A stretch of 64,000 nucleotides of DNA from Allomesorhizobium camelthorni (GTDB lineage Bacteria; Pseudomonadota; Alphaproteobacteria; Rhizobiales; Rhizobiaceae), in NCBI RefSeq assembly GCF_011045125.1, contig NZ_JAAKZF010000018.1, positions 1 to 64,000 on the forward strand. Direction: 5' to 3'. Position numbers and translations under genes: made by a program. Position 1 is the first letter of the stretch. Every line of letters begins with the position of its first letter. Positions 35,358-45,197 of this stretch are shown in pieces. The notes under the pieces were generated by a model, which saw only the letters and a list, made by a program, of their open reading frames with translations, was not told the origin of the DNA and did not search any database.

Positions 35358-36122
35358 ATGGCGCAAGCCCGCAAGACAGCACTGGTGACCGGCGGGGCAA
35401 AACGCATCGGCAAGGCGATCGTGGAAGATCTCGCGGCGCACGGCTTTGCCGTGGCCATCCACTGCAACCGTTCACGGGCGGAAGCCGAGGCCTTGGCCCG
35501 AGCGGTACGTGACGGAGGCGGCCGCGCGGCAGTGGTCGCGGCGGACCTGACCGACATGGCGCAGGCTGGCGGATTGCTCGAAGCCGCTGGACGCGCCGTC
35601 GGGCCCGTGTCGCTGCTCGTCAACAGCGCTTCGGTTTTCGAGGATGATTCAGTGACGGATCCCGACTGGGCCGCCTGGGACCGGCATTTCGCCGTGCACG
35701 TCAAGGCGCCGGCGCTGCTGGCCGGCCGGTTCGCGGCAGCACTTCCCGAGGGCGAGGAGGGACTGATCGTCAACATCATCGACCAGCGCGTCTGGAAGCC
35801 GACGCCGCGCTACTTCTCCTATGCGCTGTCGAAATCGGCTCTCTGGGCAGCCACGCGGACGATGGCGCAGGCGCTGGCGCCGCGCATCCGCGTCAACGCC
35901 ATCGGTCCGGGGCCGACGCTCGCCAATGTAAGGCAGCAGCCTTGGGATTTTGCCGCCCAGGTCGATGGCCTGATTCTCGGCCGCGGACCGCAGCTTTCGG
36001 AATTCGGTGCGACGATCCGCTATCTCTGGGAGGCGCGCTCGGTGACCGGCCAGATGATCGCCATAGATGGCGGCCAGCACCTTGCATGGCAGACGCCGGA
36101 TGTGACAGGCATGGCGGAATGA
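35358..36122 (+). CDS. SDR family oxidoreductase
   Basis: The 254-residue protein is a classical short-chain dehydrogenase: [11 protein letters not shown] near residue 11-21 binds NAD(P), and NSAS replaces the common NNAG. The catalytic YALSK supplies Tyr and Lys; VNAIGPGPT and [12 protein letters not shown] complete the fold. The TGGAKRIG start and the IIDQR-x-W segment resemble pteridine/dihydromonapterin-type reductases (FolM-like), but the substrate is not certain. Its stop overlaps the uvrC start (ATGA), so the two are cotranslated. Confidence 0.85.
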   Translation: MAQARKTALVTGGAKRIGKAIVEDLAAHGFAVAIHCNRSRAEAEALARAVRDGGGRAAVVAADLTDMAQAGGLLEAAGRAVGPVSLLVNSASVFEDDSVTDPDWAAWDRHFAVHVKAPALLAGRFAAALPEGEEGLIVNIIDQRVWKPTPRYFSYALSKSALWAATRTMAQALAPRIRVNAIGPGPTLANVRQQPWDFAAQVDGLILGRGPQLSEFGATIRYLWEARSVTGQMIAIDGGQHLAWQTPDVTGMAE

Positions 36123-38200
36123 CGGTCAAGGACGAAACGATAAAGAGGCCGCCGATACCGCGCGGCGACAAGGCAGGCGGCGACATAGCCGGCTATATGC
36201 CCGGCCATGACGTCGAGGAGGACGACGAGCCCACGGTCGAGGCGTCGCCCGTTGCCGGACCGGATGTGCCGTTCACCGCGATCGACTGGAGCGCGCATGC
36301 CGGCGACGCCGACGGCATGGTGGGCGCCGAAGTCATCCAGACACTGGTCAAGCGCCTGCCCAACGCGCCGGGCGTATACCGGATGATGAACGCGGCCGGC
36401 GACGTTCTCTATGTCGGCAAGGCGCGAAGCCTGAAGAAGCGCGTGACCAATTACGCGCAGGGCAGGTTCCACACCAACCGTATCGGCCGGATGGTGCGCG
36501 AGACCGCGACGATGGAATTCGTCGTGACACGCACCGAGGTCGAAGCGCTGCTGCTCGAAGCCAATCTTATCAAGCGCTTGCGGCCGCGCTTCAATGTTCT
36601 TCTGCGCGATGATAAATCATTTCCCTACATCATGCTGACCGGCGATCACCCGTCACCCGGCATTTTCAAGCATCGCGGCGCGCGCTCGCGCAAGGGCGAC
36701 TATTTCGGGCCTTTCGCCTCCGCCGGCGCAGTCGGCCGCACCATCAATTCGCTGCAGCGCGCATTCCTTTTGCGCACCTGCACCGATTCGGTATTCGAGA
36801 GCCGTACGCGGCCCTGCCTGCTCTACCAGATCAAGCGCTGCTCAGGTCCTTGCACCGGCGAGATCTCCGCGGCCGACTATGCCGAACTGGTTTCGGAGGC
36901 GAAGGATTTCCTGTCGGGCCGCAGCCAGAAGGTGAAGACCGAGATTTCGGCGGCCATGCAGGAGGCCGCGGAAGACCTCGATTTCGAGCGCGCCGCGATC
37001 TACCGCGACCGGCTGGCTGCGCTGTCGCATGTGCAGAGCCATCAGGGCATCAACCCGCAATCGATCGAGGAAGCCGATGTGTTCGCCATCCACCAGGAGG
37101 GCGGGCAGGTCTGCATCCAGGTGTTCTTCTTCCGCACCGGCCAAAACTGGGGCAATCGCGCCTATTTTCCGAAGGCAGATCCGGCGCTGGAGGGAGCGGA
37201 GGTACTCGGCTCGTTCCTGGCGCAGTTCTATGACGACAAGCCATGCCCGCGGCTGATCCTGCTGTCGCATACGGTCGAAGACCAGGAATTGCTGTCGGCG
37301 GCGCTTGCGACGCGCGCTGGTCACAAGGTCACGGTCACCGTGCCGCAGCGCGGCGAAAAGAAGGATCTCGTCGACCACGCCGTCCAGAACGCTCGCGAGG
37401 CGCTAGGCCGCAGGCTCGCCGAGACTTCCACCCAGACAAGGCTGCTGGCCGGGATGGCGGAGACGTTCGGGCTGGAAAAGCCGCCGGTGCGTATCGAGGT
37501 CTATGACAACTCGCATATCATGGGCACGAACGCGGTCGGCGCCATGATCGTCGCCGGCCCCGAAGGCTTCGTGAAGAACCAGTATCGTAAATTCAACATC
37601 CGTTCAACCGAGATCACGCCGGGCGACGATTTCGGCATGATGCGCGAAGTGATGGAGCGGCGCTTTTCGCGGCTTTTGAAGGAGCATGGCGAGGACGGTG
37701 ATGTCGGGGAAAGCGAGACGGACGAGGTCAACGGCTCGGGCTTCCCGGCCTGGCCCGACGTGGTTCTGATCGACGGCGGGCAGGGGCAGATGAGTGCGGT
37801 CCGTTCGATCCTGGAAAATCTTGGCATTGCCGATCGCGTGGTGGCGATCGGCGTCGCCAAGGGGCAGGACCGCGACGCCGGCCGCGAGCGGTTTTTCGTC
37901 AAGGGGCGCGAATCCTTCTCATTGCCGGTGCGCGACCCGGTGCTCTATTTCGTGCAGCGCCTGCGCGACGAGGCGCATCGCTTCGTCATCGGTTCGCATC
38001 GTGCCCGGCGCAAGAAGGAGATGGTGAAGAATCCGCTCGACGAGATCAGCGGTATCGGGCCGGGCCGCAAGCGGGCGCTGCTCCTGCATTTCGGAACAGC
38101 CAAGGCGGTGAGCCGCGCCGCGGTGGAAGATCTGACGGCGGTCGACGGAATTTCGGAATCGATTGCAAAGTTGGTCTACAATCACTTCCACGAAAATTGA
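36119..38200 (+). CDS. uvrC: Excinuclease ABC subunit C
   Basis: UvrC makes both incisions in nucleotide-excision repair. From ATG 36119 the protein has 693 residues: an extra N-terminal stretch of about 75 acidic residues, the GIY-YIG nuclease (GVYRMM, then [14 protein letters not shown]), a UVR motif near residues 275-300, the RNase H-like endonuclease domain ([30 protein letters not shown]), and two helix-hairpin-helix motifs at the C-terminus ([17 protein letters not shown]). The start overlaps the SDR stop; upstream readings enter the SDR gene in another frame. Confidence 0.96.
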   Translation: MTVKDETIKRPPIPRGDKAGGDIAGYMPGHDVEEDDEPTVEASPVAGPDVPFTAIDWSAHAGDADGMVGAEVIQTLVKRLPNAPGVYRMMNAAGDVLYVGKARSLKKRVTNYAQGRFHTNRIGRMVRETATMEFVVTRTEVEALLLEANLIKRLRPRFNVLLRDDKSFPYIMLTGDHPSPGIFKHRGARSRKGDYFGPFASAGAVGRTINSLQRAFLLRTCTDSVFESRTRPCLLYQIKRCSGPCTGEISAADYAELVSEAKDFLSGRSQKVKTEISAAMQEAAEDLDFERAAIYRDRLAALSHVQSHQGINPQSIEEADVFAIHQEGGQVCIQVFFFRTGQNWGNRAYFPKADPALEGAEVLGSFLAQFYDDKPCPRLILLSHTVEDQELLSAALATRAGHKVTVTVPQRGEKKDLVDHAVQNAREALGRRLAETSTQTRLLAGMAETFGLEKPPVRIEVYDNSHIMGTNAVGAMIVAGPEGFVKNQYRKFNIRSTEITPGDDFGMMREVMERRFSRLLKEHGEDGDVGESETDEVNGSGFPAWPDVVLIDGGQGQMSAVRSILENLGIADRVVAIGVAKGQDRDAGRERFFVKGRESFSLPVRDPVLYFVQRLRDEAHRFVIGSHRARRKKEMVKNPLDEISGIGPGRKRALLLHFGTAKAVSRAAVEDLTAVDGISESIAKLVYNHFHEN

Positions 38201-38257
38201 CACAATTGCGCTGGCTCATCGCTTTTCGATGATTGACCCGGCACGGAGGCATCTGAT

Positions 38258-38884
38258 TTGAGTATCTCTGGATCTGGAGAATTGCGGAAAGACATGGGCA
38301 AGGGCGCATTCAATCTTCCCAATATGCTGACTTATGCGCGAATTCTGGCCGTGCCGATGGTCGTGCTGTGCTTTTTTCTGGAAGGCCGGCTTCAATCCAG
38401 CGACTTCGCGCGCTGGACAGCGCTTGTGATTTTCATCGCCGCCAGCGTGACCGATTATCTCGACGGTTATCTCGCCCGCGCCTGGCAGCAGACTTCCAAT
38501 ATCGGGCGCATGCTCGATCCGATCGCCGACAAGCTTCTGGTCGCGACCTGCCTGCTGCTGCTCGCAGCCGATACCGACAGGACGATCGCCGGCTGGTCCT
38601 TGTGGGCAGCGATCATCATACTGTGCCGCGAAATTCTCGTGTCGGGGCTGCGCGAATATCTCGCCGCCCTCAAGGTCAGTGTGCCGGTGACTCAGCTCGC
38701 CAAATGGAAGACGGCGATCCAGATGGTCGCCATCGCTTTCCTGCTGCTCGGCCCGGCAGGCGACAAGATGGTCCCCTACTGGACGCAGATCGGTATCTTC
38801 CTGCTCTGGGTCTCGGCTATCGTGACGCTCTACACCGGCTATGACTATTTTCGCGCCGGCGCCAAGCATATCATGGACGAATGA
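38258..38884 (+). CDS. pgsA: CDP-diacylglycerol-glycerol-3-phosphate 3-phosphatidyltransferase
   Basis: PgsA makes phosphatidylglycerol phosphate, the precursor of phosphatidylglycerol and cardiolipin. The 208-residue membrane protein begins FNLPNMLTYARILAVP after a short leader. It has the CDP-alcohol signature DYLDGYLARAW, then GRMLDPIADK, with all the catalytic Asp residues. The start is TTG 38258, supported by GGAGG eight bases upstream; the next ATG (38294) is within the N-terminal leader and would also keep the whole domain. It overlaps moaD by four bases. Confidence 0.92.
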   Translation: MSISGSGELRKDMGKGAFNLPNMLTYARILAVPMVVLCFFLEGRLQSSDFARWTALVIFIAASVTDYLDGYLARAWQQTSNIGRMLDPIADKLLVATCLLLLAADTDRTIAGWSLWAAIIILCREILVSGLREYLAALKVSVPVTQLAKWKTAIQMVAIAFLLLGPAGDKMVPYWTQIGIFLLWVSAIVTLYTGYDYFRAGAKHIMDE

Positions 38885-39147
38885 CAGAGCCCCTGACCAA
38901 ACTTGTCTATTTCGCCTGGGTGCGGGAACGGATCGGCAAGCCGGAGGAAGAGGTTTTTCTGCCCTCGACGGTCGAGACGGTGGCCGACCTCCTGCTTTGG
39001 CTGAAGGCGCGCGGCGAGGAATATGAAAACGCGCTGCAATATCCGGAAGTGATCCGCGTCGCGATCGATCACGAGCACGTCGATCATCGCGAGAAGATCG
39101 CCGGCGCGCGCGAGATCGCCCTATTCCCGCCGATGACCGGAGGCTGA
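38881..39147 (+). CDS. moaD: Molybdopterin synthase small subunit MoaD
   Basis: MoaD is a ubiquitin-like protein whose C-terminal Gly-Gly, as thiocarboxylate, supplies sulfur to make molybdopterin. The 88-residue protein has the beta-grasp pattern, VYFAWVRERIGKPEEE, an IALFPPMTGG end, and the terminal GG. The ATGA overlap with pgsA and the one-base gap to moaE place it in the uvrC-pgsA-moaD-moaE operon of alphaproteobacteria. Confidence 0.95.
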   Translation: MTEPLTKLVYFAWVRERIGKPEEEVFLPSTVETVADLLLWLKARGEEYENALQYPEVIRVAIDHEHVDHREKIAGAREIALFPPMTGG

Positions 39148-39148
39148 G

Positions 39149-39625
39149 ATGCCGGCCGGTGTAGTGCCCATGGTGCGTATCCAGCGGCAAGATTTTGACA
39201 TTGCCGCGGAAATCGGCCGACTGACGGAGGGGCGCACCGATGTCGGCGCAGTGGTGACGTTCTCGGGCCTGTGCCGCGACGAAGCGGGCGCGCTCGCCGC
39301 GCTCGAACTCGAGCACTATCCGGGCATGGCCGAAGCCGAGATCGCGCGCATCGCCGAGGAGGCGTTGGGCCGCTGGCCGCTGATGGGTCTCAGCGCAATC
39401 CACCGCTTCGGCAAGATCGCTCCGGGCGAAAACATCGTGCTCGTCGTAGCGGCGTCTGCGCACCGGCAGGTGGCGTTCGAGGCGGCGTCCTTCCTGATGG
39501 ACTATCTGAAATCGCGCGCGCCCTTCTGGAAGAAGGAGCATCGCGTTGACGGCTCCGAAGGCAATTGGGTCGATGCCAAGGATGCCGACGACCAGGCCGC
39601 CGCGCGCTGGAATTCTTCTCGATAA
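39149..39625 (+). CDS. moaE: Molybdopterin synthase large subunit MoaE
   Basis: MoaE inserts sulfur from MoaD into cyclic pyranopterin monophosphate. The 158-residue protein has GAVVTFSGLCRDE, LELEHYPGMAEAEI, IHRFGKIAPGE, and the active-site region RAPFWKKEH with two conserved Lys. MoaD and MoaE form the heterotetrameric synthase. Its cofactor product would serve the molybdoenzyme at 49.1-51.2 kb. Confidence 0.96.
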   Translation: MPAGVVPMVRIQRQDFDIAAEIGRLTEGRTDVGAVVTFSGLCRDEAGALAALELEHYPGMAEAEIARIAEEALGRWPLMGLSAIHRFGKIAPGENIVLVVAASAHRQVAFEAASFLMDYLKSRAPFWKKEHRVDGSEGNWVDAKDADDQAAARWNSSR

Positions 39626-39656
39626 TTCTTCCCGACTTTAGCGCACTCTCAAAAGA

Positions 39657-39676
39657 TTTCGGCCATCGGGCCGAAA
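39657..39676 (+). terminator. Hairpin after moaE
   Basis: TTTCGGCC (39657-39664) pairs perfectly with GGCCGAAA (39669-39676) around ATCG, 31 bases after the moaE stop. There is no T run, so termination is likely but may be weak. Confidence 0.5.
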
Positions 39677-39774
39677 CCTGCCGTTAAGCATGCGTTTCGA
39701 CGGTTTGCCGGTTTAGAGCTTTCTAAAGTTGTCGTGAATTACGGTCGCCGTCGATAAACGCGTCGCGAAGCAGA

Positions 39775-42021
39775 ATGCATCCATTGCTGAGTTCATTGTT
39801 CGACGTTTGGGCCGGCAAAGACTGGCTGATCGCCGCAAGCGTCGTATTGTCGGCGTTTGTCTCGCTTTGGATGATCCGTTACCGCAGCCTCTACTTGCGG
39901 GCGCTCGCCGAGCAGGAAAACAACAACGATCTGGTCGAGAATCTGTCGGAGGGCATCTACCGTGCGCTGCCGGATGGTCGCCATATCAAGGGCAACCAGG
40001 CGCTGGTTCGTCTGAACGGCTATGAGAGCGAGGAGGAGATGCTGGCGGGCATCCTCGACAGCGATAAGCCGTGGTATGTCGAGCCGGGTCGCCGCGCCGA
40101 GTTCCAGGCGATCCTGATGCGCGACGGCAAGGTCGAGGATTTCGTCTCCGAAATCCACCGCCACAAGACGCGCGAGCGCATCTGGATCACCGAATCCGCC
40201 AGGCTCGTCTACGATCGGAAGACCGGCCGCAAGCTTTTCTACGAGGGTTCGGTTCGCGAGATCACCGAAACAATCAAGCGGCTGAAGCTCGAGGAGCAGT
40301 TCCAGAAGCTGACGAGCCGGTTGCCGGGCGGCCTGTTCCAGTTCAGAAACTTTCCTAACGAGCGCGGTGAAATGCTCTACGTCAGCGCCGGCATCGAACA
40401 AATCTCCGGCATTTCGCCGGAGGAGCATCTGGCCGACTCTTGGGCGTTTACCAATCTGGTCATCGACGAAGACCGCGAAGCCTACCTCGCGTCGCAGCAC
40501 GAGGCTGCCGCGAAGCTGGAGCCGTGGAATTGTGAGGTCCGGATACGCAGCCGCGATGGCCAGGAGAAATGGGTGAGCATGGACGCTCGTCCGGAGCGGT
40601 CGGAAGAGTGCATCACCTGGCATGGTTATGTCGCCGACATTTCAGTGCGCAAGCGGCACGAGATGGAAATCGAGGAACTGGCCTATTTCGATCCGCTGAC
40701 CCGGCTGCCGAACCGTCGCATGTTCCTCAATCGCATGACGCAGGCTATCGCCGCCTGTGAGCGGCGAGGCGATACCGGGGCGCTTCTGTTCATCGACCTC
40801 GACAACTTCAAGACACTGAACGACACGCAGGGCCATGACATAGGCGATTGCTTCCTGGTGCAGGTCGCAGACCGGCTCCGCCGCTGCGTCAATCCGCGCG
40901 ACATGGTCGCCCGCATCGGCGGCGACGAATTCGTGGTGGTGCTGGAGGAAACCGGCTCTGAGGCGGCGCACGGCACGCTTCGGGCCATCACCACGGCGAA
41001 CCAGATACTTTCTGCGCTGAACAGGCCGTTCGAACTCGGCCCGTTGCGCCATGTCGGTTCGGCCAGCGTCGGTGTCGTGGTGTTCGACGGTAGCGAAAAG
41101 CGCGCCGACGAGATTTTGAAGCGCGCCGACATCGCCATGTACCAGGCCAAGGCCGCGGGTCGGAATAGCACGGCGCTGTTCGATCCGGCGACCATGGACC
41201 GGGAAGCGCAACGCTACCGTATGCTCAGCGACCTTCGCACCGCTTTTTCCGACAACCAGCTAGACCTCTACTTCCAGCCGCAGGTGGACCATACCGGCCG
41301 CGTGACCGGCGCCGAGGCGCTGGTGCGCTGGGAACATCCCACGCTGGGAAGAATTCTTCCGGACGAGTTCGTCGCGTTGGCCGAGCAGTTCGGTCTCAAT
41401 GACGAGCTTGCCAATTTCGTGTTCGCCAAGGGACTGGAGGCGCTGGCCGGCTGGCAGCGCGACCCGGTGATGGCGCATTTGCGGCTGGCGCTGAATGTCA
41501 GCGTGCAATCGTTCTCGAGCAACGATTTCATCGGTATGGCCCGGAGCAAGATCAAGGCCTTTGGCGTCGATCCGACCATGCTGACCTTCGAGCTGACAGA
41601 GCATGTAATGGCCAAGGACCATCAGCTCGTCGCCGCCAGGATGGCCGAGGCCAAGAAGCTGGGTGTTCGTCTGTCGCTTGACGATTTCGGCACCGGCTAT
41701 TCGTCGCTGGCCTACCTCAAGCAATTGCCGTTCGATGAGCTCAAGATCGACGGCGGGTTCGTGGCCGATATCGAGAATTCCGACGGCGACCGGGCGCTGG
41801 TGAAGACGATACTGGCGATGACGCGCACGCTCGGCCTGTCGGCTGTGGCCGAGCATGTCGAGAATGTCCGGCAGGAAGCGTTCCTGAGGGCCTTCGGGTG
41901 CGATTTCTTTCAGGGCTTCCTGTACAGCCCCGCCGTTCCGGCCGACCGGTTCGCAGACATGTTCCACGACGCGCCGCCGCAGGTCGCCGTGCCGCAGCCG
42001 GTCATGCTGCAGACGGCCTGA
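39775..42021 (+). CDS. PAS-PAS-GGDEF-EAL cyclic-di-GMP protein
   Basis: The 748-residue protein has one N-terminal membrane helix (about 17-35). Two PAS-type domains follow (about 50-165, with LFYEGSVREIT, and 175-295, ending TWHGYVADIS). The GGDEF domain has DLDNFKTLND and an intact GGDEF (382-386) with no RxxD inhibitory site at the usual spacing. The EAL domain has AEALVRW (EAL 514-516), DDFGTGYSS and the later conserved Glu/Lys. Both synthesis and breakdown of cyclic-di-GMP are therefore chemically possible. It stands alone, between hairpins, and ends at a bidirectional terminator shared with ndk. Confidence 0.9.
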   Translation: MHPLLSSLFDVWAGKDWLIAASVVLSAFVSLWMIRYRSLYLRALAEQENNNDLVENLSEGIYRALPDGRHIKGNQALVRLNGYESEEEMLAGILDSDKPWYVEPGRRAEFQAILMRDGKVEDFVSEIHRHKTRERIWITESARLVYDRKTGRKLFYEGSVREITETIKRLKLEEQFQKLTSRLPGGLFQFRNFPNERGEMLYVSAGIEQISGISPEEHLADSWAFTNLVIDEDREAYLASQHEAAAKLEPWNCEVRIRSRDGQEKWVSMDARPERSEECITWHGYVADISVRKRHEMEIEELAYFDPLTRLPNRRMFLNRMTQAIAACERRGDTGALLFIDLDNFKTLNDTQGHDIGDCFLVQVADRLRRCVNPRDMVARIGGDEFVVVLEETGSEAAHGTLRAITTANQILSALNRPFELGPLRHVGSASVGVVVFDGSEKRADEILKRADIAMYQAKAAGRNSTALFDPATMDREAQRYRMLSDLRTAFSDNQLDLYFQPQVDHTGRVTGAEALVRWEHPTLGRILPDEFVALAEQFGLNDELANFVFAKGLEALAGWQRDPVMAHLRLALNVSVQSFSSNDFIGMARSKIKAFGVDPTMLTFELTEHVMAKDHQLVAARMAEAKKLGVRLSLDDFGTGYSSLAYLKQLPFDELKIDGGFVADIENSDGDRALVKTILAMTRTLGLSAVAEHVENVRQEAFLRAFGCDFFQGFLYSPAVPADRFADMFHDAPPQVAVPQPVMLQTA

Positions 42022-42022
42022 A

Positions 42023-42055
42023 AAAAGCCGGAGCGTTGCCCCGGCTTTTCGTTTT
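42023..42055. terminator. Bidirectional terminator between the GGDEF-EAL gene and ndk
   Basis: AAAAGCCGG (42023-42031) pairs with CCGGCTTTT (42041-42049) and TTTTT follows at 42052-42056; on the minus strand the A run gives the U tract for ndk. The genes are convergent. Confidence 0.88.
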
Positions 42056-42093
42056 TCATTCAGGCGCTTGCGGCGCGAAACGGATTCAAATTG

Positions 42094-42516
42094 TCAGCCG
42101 ACGATCTCGGTATCGGAGAACCAGTACTTGATTTCCTGGGCGGCAGTCTCGGGCGCGTCGGAGCCGTGCACCGAATTCTCGCCGATCGACAGGGCATGCA
42201 CCTTGCGGATCGTGCCTTCGGCGGCGTTGGCCGGGTTAGTGGCGCCCATCACGTCGCGGTTTTTTGCAATGGCGTTCTCGCCTTCGAGGACCTGCACGAC
42301 CGTCGGGCCCGACGACATGGATTCGACCAGCTCGCCGAAGAAGGGGCGATCCTTGTGGACGGCGTAGAAGCCTTCCGCCTCGCGGCGGCTCATCCAGACG
42401 CGGCGGGAAGCGACGACGCGCAGGCCGGTATCCTCCAGCATCTTGGTGATCGCGCCGGTGAGGTTGCGCCGGGTCGCGTCGGGTTTGATCATCGAAAACG
42501 TGCGTTCGATCGCCAT
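42094..42516 (-). CDS. ndk: Nucleoside diphosphate kinase
   Basis: Ndk balances nucleoside triphosphate pools through a phosphohistidine intermediate. The 140-residue protein begins [14 protein letters not shown]. The catalytic His117 lies in NSVHGSD, with [10 protein letters not shown] as nucleotide contact. It has its own promoter, overlapping the terminator of the upstream GST gene. Confidence 0.98.
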   Translation of the reverse strand: MAIERTFSMIKPDATRRNLTGAITKMLEDTGLRVVASRRVWMSRREAEGFYAVHKDRPFFGELVESMSSGPTVVQVLEGENAIAKNRDVMGATNPANAAEGTIRKVHALSIGENSVHGSDAPETAAQEIKYWFSDTEIVG

Positions 42517-42551
42517 GGTGTATCCTTCTGGGCAATGGGGATGAAAAAGGT

Positions 42552-42586
42552 GGCGGACCTATACAGACGGTCCGCCCCATTGCCAA
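42552..42586 (-). promoter_or_regulatory. ndk: ndk promoter overlapping the GST terminator hairpin
   Basis: On the minus strand TTGGCA (42581-42586) and TATAGG (42558-42563) are spaced by 17 bases. A perfect inverted repeat GGCGGACC (42552-42559)/GGTCCGCC (42569-42576) covers the spacer and the -10. Followed by ACC and TTTTT it also has the form of a rho-independent terminator for the upstream GST gene on the same strand. Confidence 0.6.
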
Positions 42587-42610
42587 GGCCCGAAGCCGCT
42601 TGCCGCGCTC

Positions 42611-43303
42611 CTATGCGGCCGCGGGAACCCTGCGGCCGATGCCGCCGTGCAGATCGAGGCAGCGGCCGAGCCACTCCGCCACCGGATCGTCCGCCGCGAG
42701 CGCCTGGAAGGGGGAGGTGATGCGCACCCACTGGAAGGCGCCGAAGACGATGTAGTCGGCGAACAGCGGCGCTGCACCGCCGATCCAGGGCTGGTAGGAA
42801 AGCATCGACCTGAGCGGTTCCAGCGACGCACGGAACGCGGCGAGCCCGGCCTCGCGCCCGGCCGGCACCTCTTCCAGCCGCTTGCCGAAGCGCGGCTCGC
42901 GGCTTTTGCGGAAGTAGGCCTGGTCTTCCGGCGCCAGCACGTCATGGATGTCCATCATCGCCGCGGAACCGAGATAAGGATGGATGGTCAGCTGCGACCA
43001 GCGCTCGATGAAGCGCGCCATCGCCTTGCCGCCTTCGCCGCCGAACAGTGTCGGCTGGTCCGGATAGGCGTCCTCCAGATAAAGCGCGATGGCGAAGGAA
43101 TCCGACACGGTCTTGTCGCCGTCGCGGATCACCGGAACGATCTTGCTGGCGCCGCCCTCGACGGTTGGCACCGCAGTGAACGGCGTCGGCACGCTCTCGA
43201 AATCGAGCCCCTTGTGGGCCAGCGCCATCGCCGCTTTCCAGCAATGCGGGCTGAAGGGGCGGGAGGCGTCGCGGCCGACAAGGTCATAGAGCAGAATGGT
43301 CAT
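42611..43303 (-). CDS. Glutathione S-transferase family protein (beta-etherase-like)
   Basis: From ATG 43303 the 230-residue protein begins TILLYDLVGRDASRPFSPHCWKA, a GST N-terminal domain with SPHCWK at the active-site position, followed by KIVPVIRDGD, VSDSFAIALYLEDAYP and a helical C-terminal domain. The FSPHCWK and DSFAIALYLE pattern recalls LigE/LigF-type beta-etherase GSTs, but the substrate is not proven. An upstream ATG at 43318 adds five residues. It is divergent from the DinB gene. Confidence 0.83.
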   Translation of the reverse strand: MTILLYDLVGRDASRPFSPHCWKAAMALAHKGLDFESVPTPFTAVPTVEGGASKIVPVIRDGDKTVSDSFAIALYLEDAYPDQPTLFGGEGGKAMARFIERWSQLTIHPYLGSAAMMDIHDVLAPEDQAYFRKSREPRFGKRLEEVPAGREAGLAAFRASLEPLRSMLSYQPWIGGAAPLFADYIVFGAFQWVRITSPFQALAADDPVAEWLGRCLDLHGGIGRRVPAAA

Positions 43304-43373
43304 TGGCGCTTCTCTCACTGCAGTTTAGGAATGGCGCGCATATACAGCGCTTCGAGCGTCAAAGGTAAAGTCC

Positions 43374-43886
43374 ATGAAACAGCATTTCACGATGTTCGCG
43401 GCCTATAATTCATGGGCCAACCAGCGGGTCTATGACGCGGCGGCTGCGCTTTCGCCGGAGGAATTCCGGCGCGACACCGGTGCATTCTTCAAGTCGATGA
43501 TGGGCACGCTCAACCACCTCGTTGCCGCCGACCGCATCTGGATGAAGCGCTTTACCGGTGAGGGTGATGCGCCGACGGCGCTCGACGCCATCATCCACGA
43601 GGATTTCACGAAGCTGCGGGCGGTCCGCGAGGCGGAGGACAAGCGGATCTCCAAATGGATCGGCGGCCTAAACGAAAAGGCCTTTTCCGGGCGGTTCACC
43701 TACATGACAGTCACCGACATGCGCACCGTGTCGCAGCGGCTCGCGCCGGCGCTCGACCACTTCTTCAACCATCAGACCCACCATCGCGGCCAGGCGCATA
43801 TGATCCTGACCGTGCTCGGCCAGCCTTCACTGCAACTCGACCTTGTCTACTTCCAGCGCACGGAAGAGGGCAGGGCCTATGCGTGA
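43374..43886 (+). CDS. DinB family protein
   Basis: The 170-residue protein is a four-helix DinB/YfiT-type metal protein. The three metal-binding histidines are visible in LNHLVAADRIWMKRF and HQTHHRGQAHMIL. Members include thiol transferases (bacillithiol, mycothiol or glutathione dependent) and damage-inducible proteins. The start FTMFAAYNSWANQRVYD is typical. It overlaps the amidase gene by 8 bases. Confidence 0.9.
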   Translation: MKQHFTMFAAYNSWANQRVYDAAAALSPEEFRRDTGAFFKSMMGTLNHLVAADRIWMKRFTGEGDAPTALDAIIHEDFTKLRAVREAEDKRISKWIGGLNEKAFSGRFTYMTVTDMRTVSQRLAPALDHFFNHQTHHRGQAHMILTVLGQPSLQLDLVYFQRTEEGRAYA

Positions 43887-45195
43887 GCCGGCGACTGGTT
43901 CGGCGAGGGACCGGTTGGAAGAAGTCCTGGCGCGGCTCGCCGAGCGCGAAGCCGAGGAACGCGTTTTCCTGAAGCTGTATTCCGACGCGGCCAGAGTTTT
44001 TGCCGACGCTGCAGATGCGCGCCGCCGAGCAGGAATCTCCCTTGGCCCGCTCGACGGCAGGATCATCTCCATCAAGGATCTTTTCGACGTTGCGGGCGAG
44101 ACGACGACCGCCGGCTCGGCCGCACTCGCCGATGCGCCGCCCGCGACCCGGGACGCCGTGGTCGTGGCGCGGTTGAGGCGAGCAGGGGCCGTGATTGTCG
44201 GCAAGACCAACATGACCGAATTCGCCTTTTCCGGCATCGGCCTCAACCGGAATTTCGGGACGCCGGGCAACGCCGCCGATTCGACGCGCGTACCGGGCGG
44301 CTCCTCGTCGGGCGCCGGCGTATCGGTCGCCGAAGGCACGAGCGAGATCGCCATCGGCTCGGACACGGGCGGGTCGGTACGCATTCCCGCGGCATTGAAT
44401 GGCGTGGTCGGTTTCAAGCCGACGGCCGGGCGCGTTCCGCTCTCCGGCGTATTTCCGCTGTCCAGTACGCTCGATTCCGTCGGCCCGCTGGCGCGCACGG
44501 TGGCGGATTGCGCCATCGCCGATGCCATCATGGCAGGCGAGGAGCCGGATGCGCTTGAACCATTTCCGCTCAGCGGGCTGCGGATCGGCATTCCGCAAGG
44601 CCGGCTATTCGGCGACATCGATGCTGCCGTGGCCGAGGGCTTCGCGCGCAGCCTGAAAGCGCTGGAGGCTGCGGGCGCAAAAATCGCCGATCATCCGATC
44701 GACGACCTGCTGAACGGTATGGCCGAAGCGACGAAGGGAGCCTCAATCGCCTCGGTCGAGGCAGCAGAAATTCATGCCGACCTCGCCGCGACGCAGGCAT
44801 GGTCGCTGGTCGACCCGCGCATCGGCGGGCCGATCAAGCGCCGAGCCGCCGTGCCAGCCTACGCCTATATCAGAGTGCTCCGAAAGCGGGCGGCGCTCGC
44901 CGCCGCCATGGACCAGCGGCTGCGGCCGATTGATGTGCTGGCTCTGCCGACGACGCCGATGATCGCCCCGGCCATCCAGCCGCTGCTCGAGGATGACGAC
45001 CTGTATGACCGCACGGACGGGCTGCTGCTGCGCAATCCGCAGGTCGCAAACCAGTTCGACCTGACCGCGATTTCGCTCCCGATGCCGGGAATGAACCTTC
45101 CGGCCGGCCTGATGCTGTTCGCTCGCAACGGCCATGACCGCCGCCTGCTAAGCACAGCCGCCGCTGTCGAGGAGCTTTTTCGCCGGGCTTCGTAG
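43879..45195 (+). CDS. Amidase signature family protein
   Basis: The 438-residue protein has the Ser-cisSer-Lys triad of amidases: SIKDLFD (Lys66), GGSSSGAG (cis-Ser 142), and GSDTGGSVRIPAALNG (nucleophile Ser166). Related enzymes hydrolyse aliphatic or aromatic amides; GatA is less likely because there is no gatB or gatC nearby and the C-terminus differs. ATG 43879 lies inside the end of the DinB gene; the first in-frame ATG (43843) would overlap it more. Convergent with the ABC permease two bases later. Confidence 0.88.
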   Translation: MREPATGSARDRLEEVLARLAEREAEERVFLKLYSDAARVFADAADARRRAGISLGPLDGRIISIKDLFDVAGETTTAGSAALADAPPATRDAVVVARLRRAGAVIVGKTNMTEFAFSGIGLNRNFGTPGNAADSTRVPGGSSSGAGVSVAEGTSEIAIGSDTGGSVRIPAALNGVVGFKPTAGRVPLSGVFPLSSTLDSVGPLARTVADCAIADAIMAGEEPDALEPFPLSGLRIGIPQGRLFGDIDAAVAEGFARSLKALEAAGAKIADHPIDDLLNGMAEATKGASIASVEAAEIHADLAATQAWSLVDPRIGGPIKRRAAVPAYAYIRVLRKRAALAAAMDQRLRPIDVLALPTTPMIAPAIQPLLEDDDLYDRTDGLLLRNPQVANQFDLTAISLPMPGMNLPAGLMLFARNGHDRRLLSTAAAVEELFRRAS

Positions 45196-45197
45196 AC

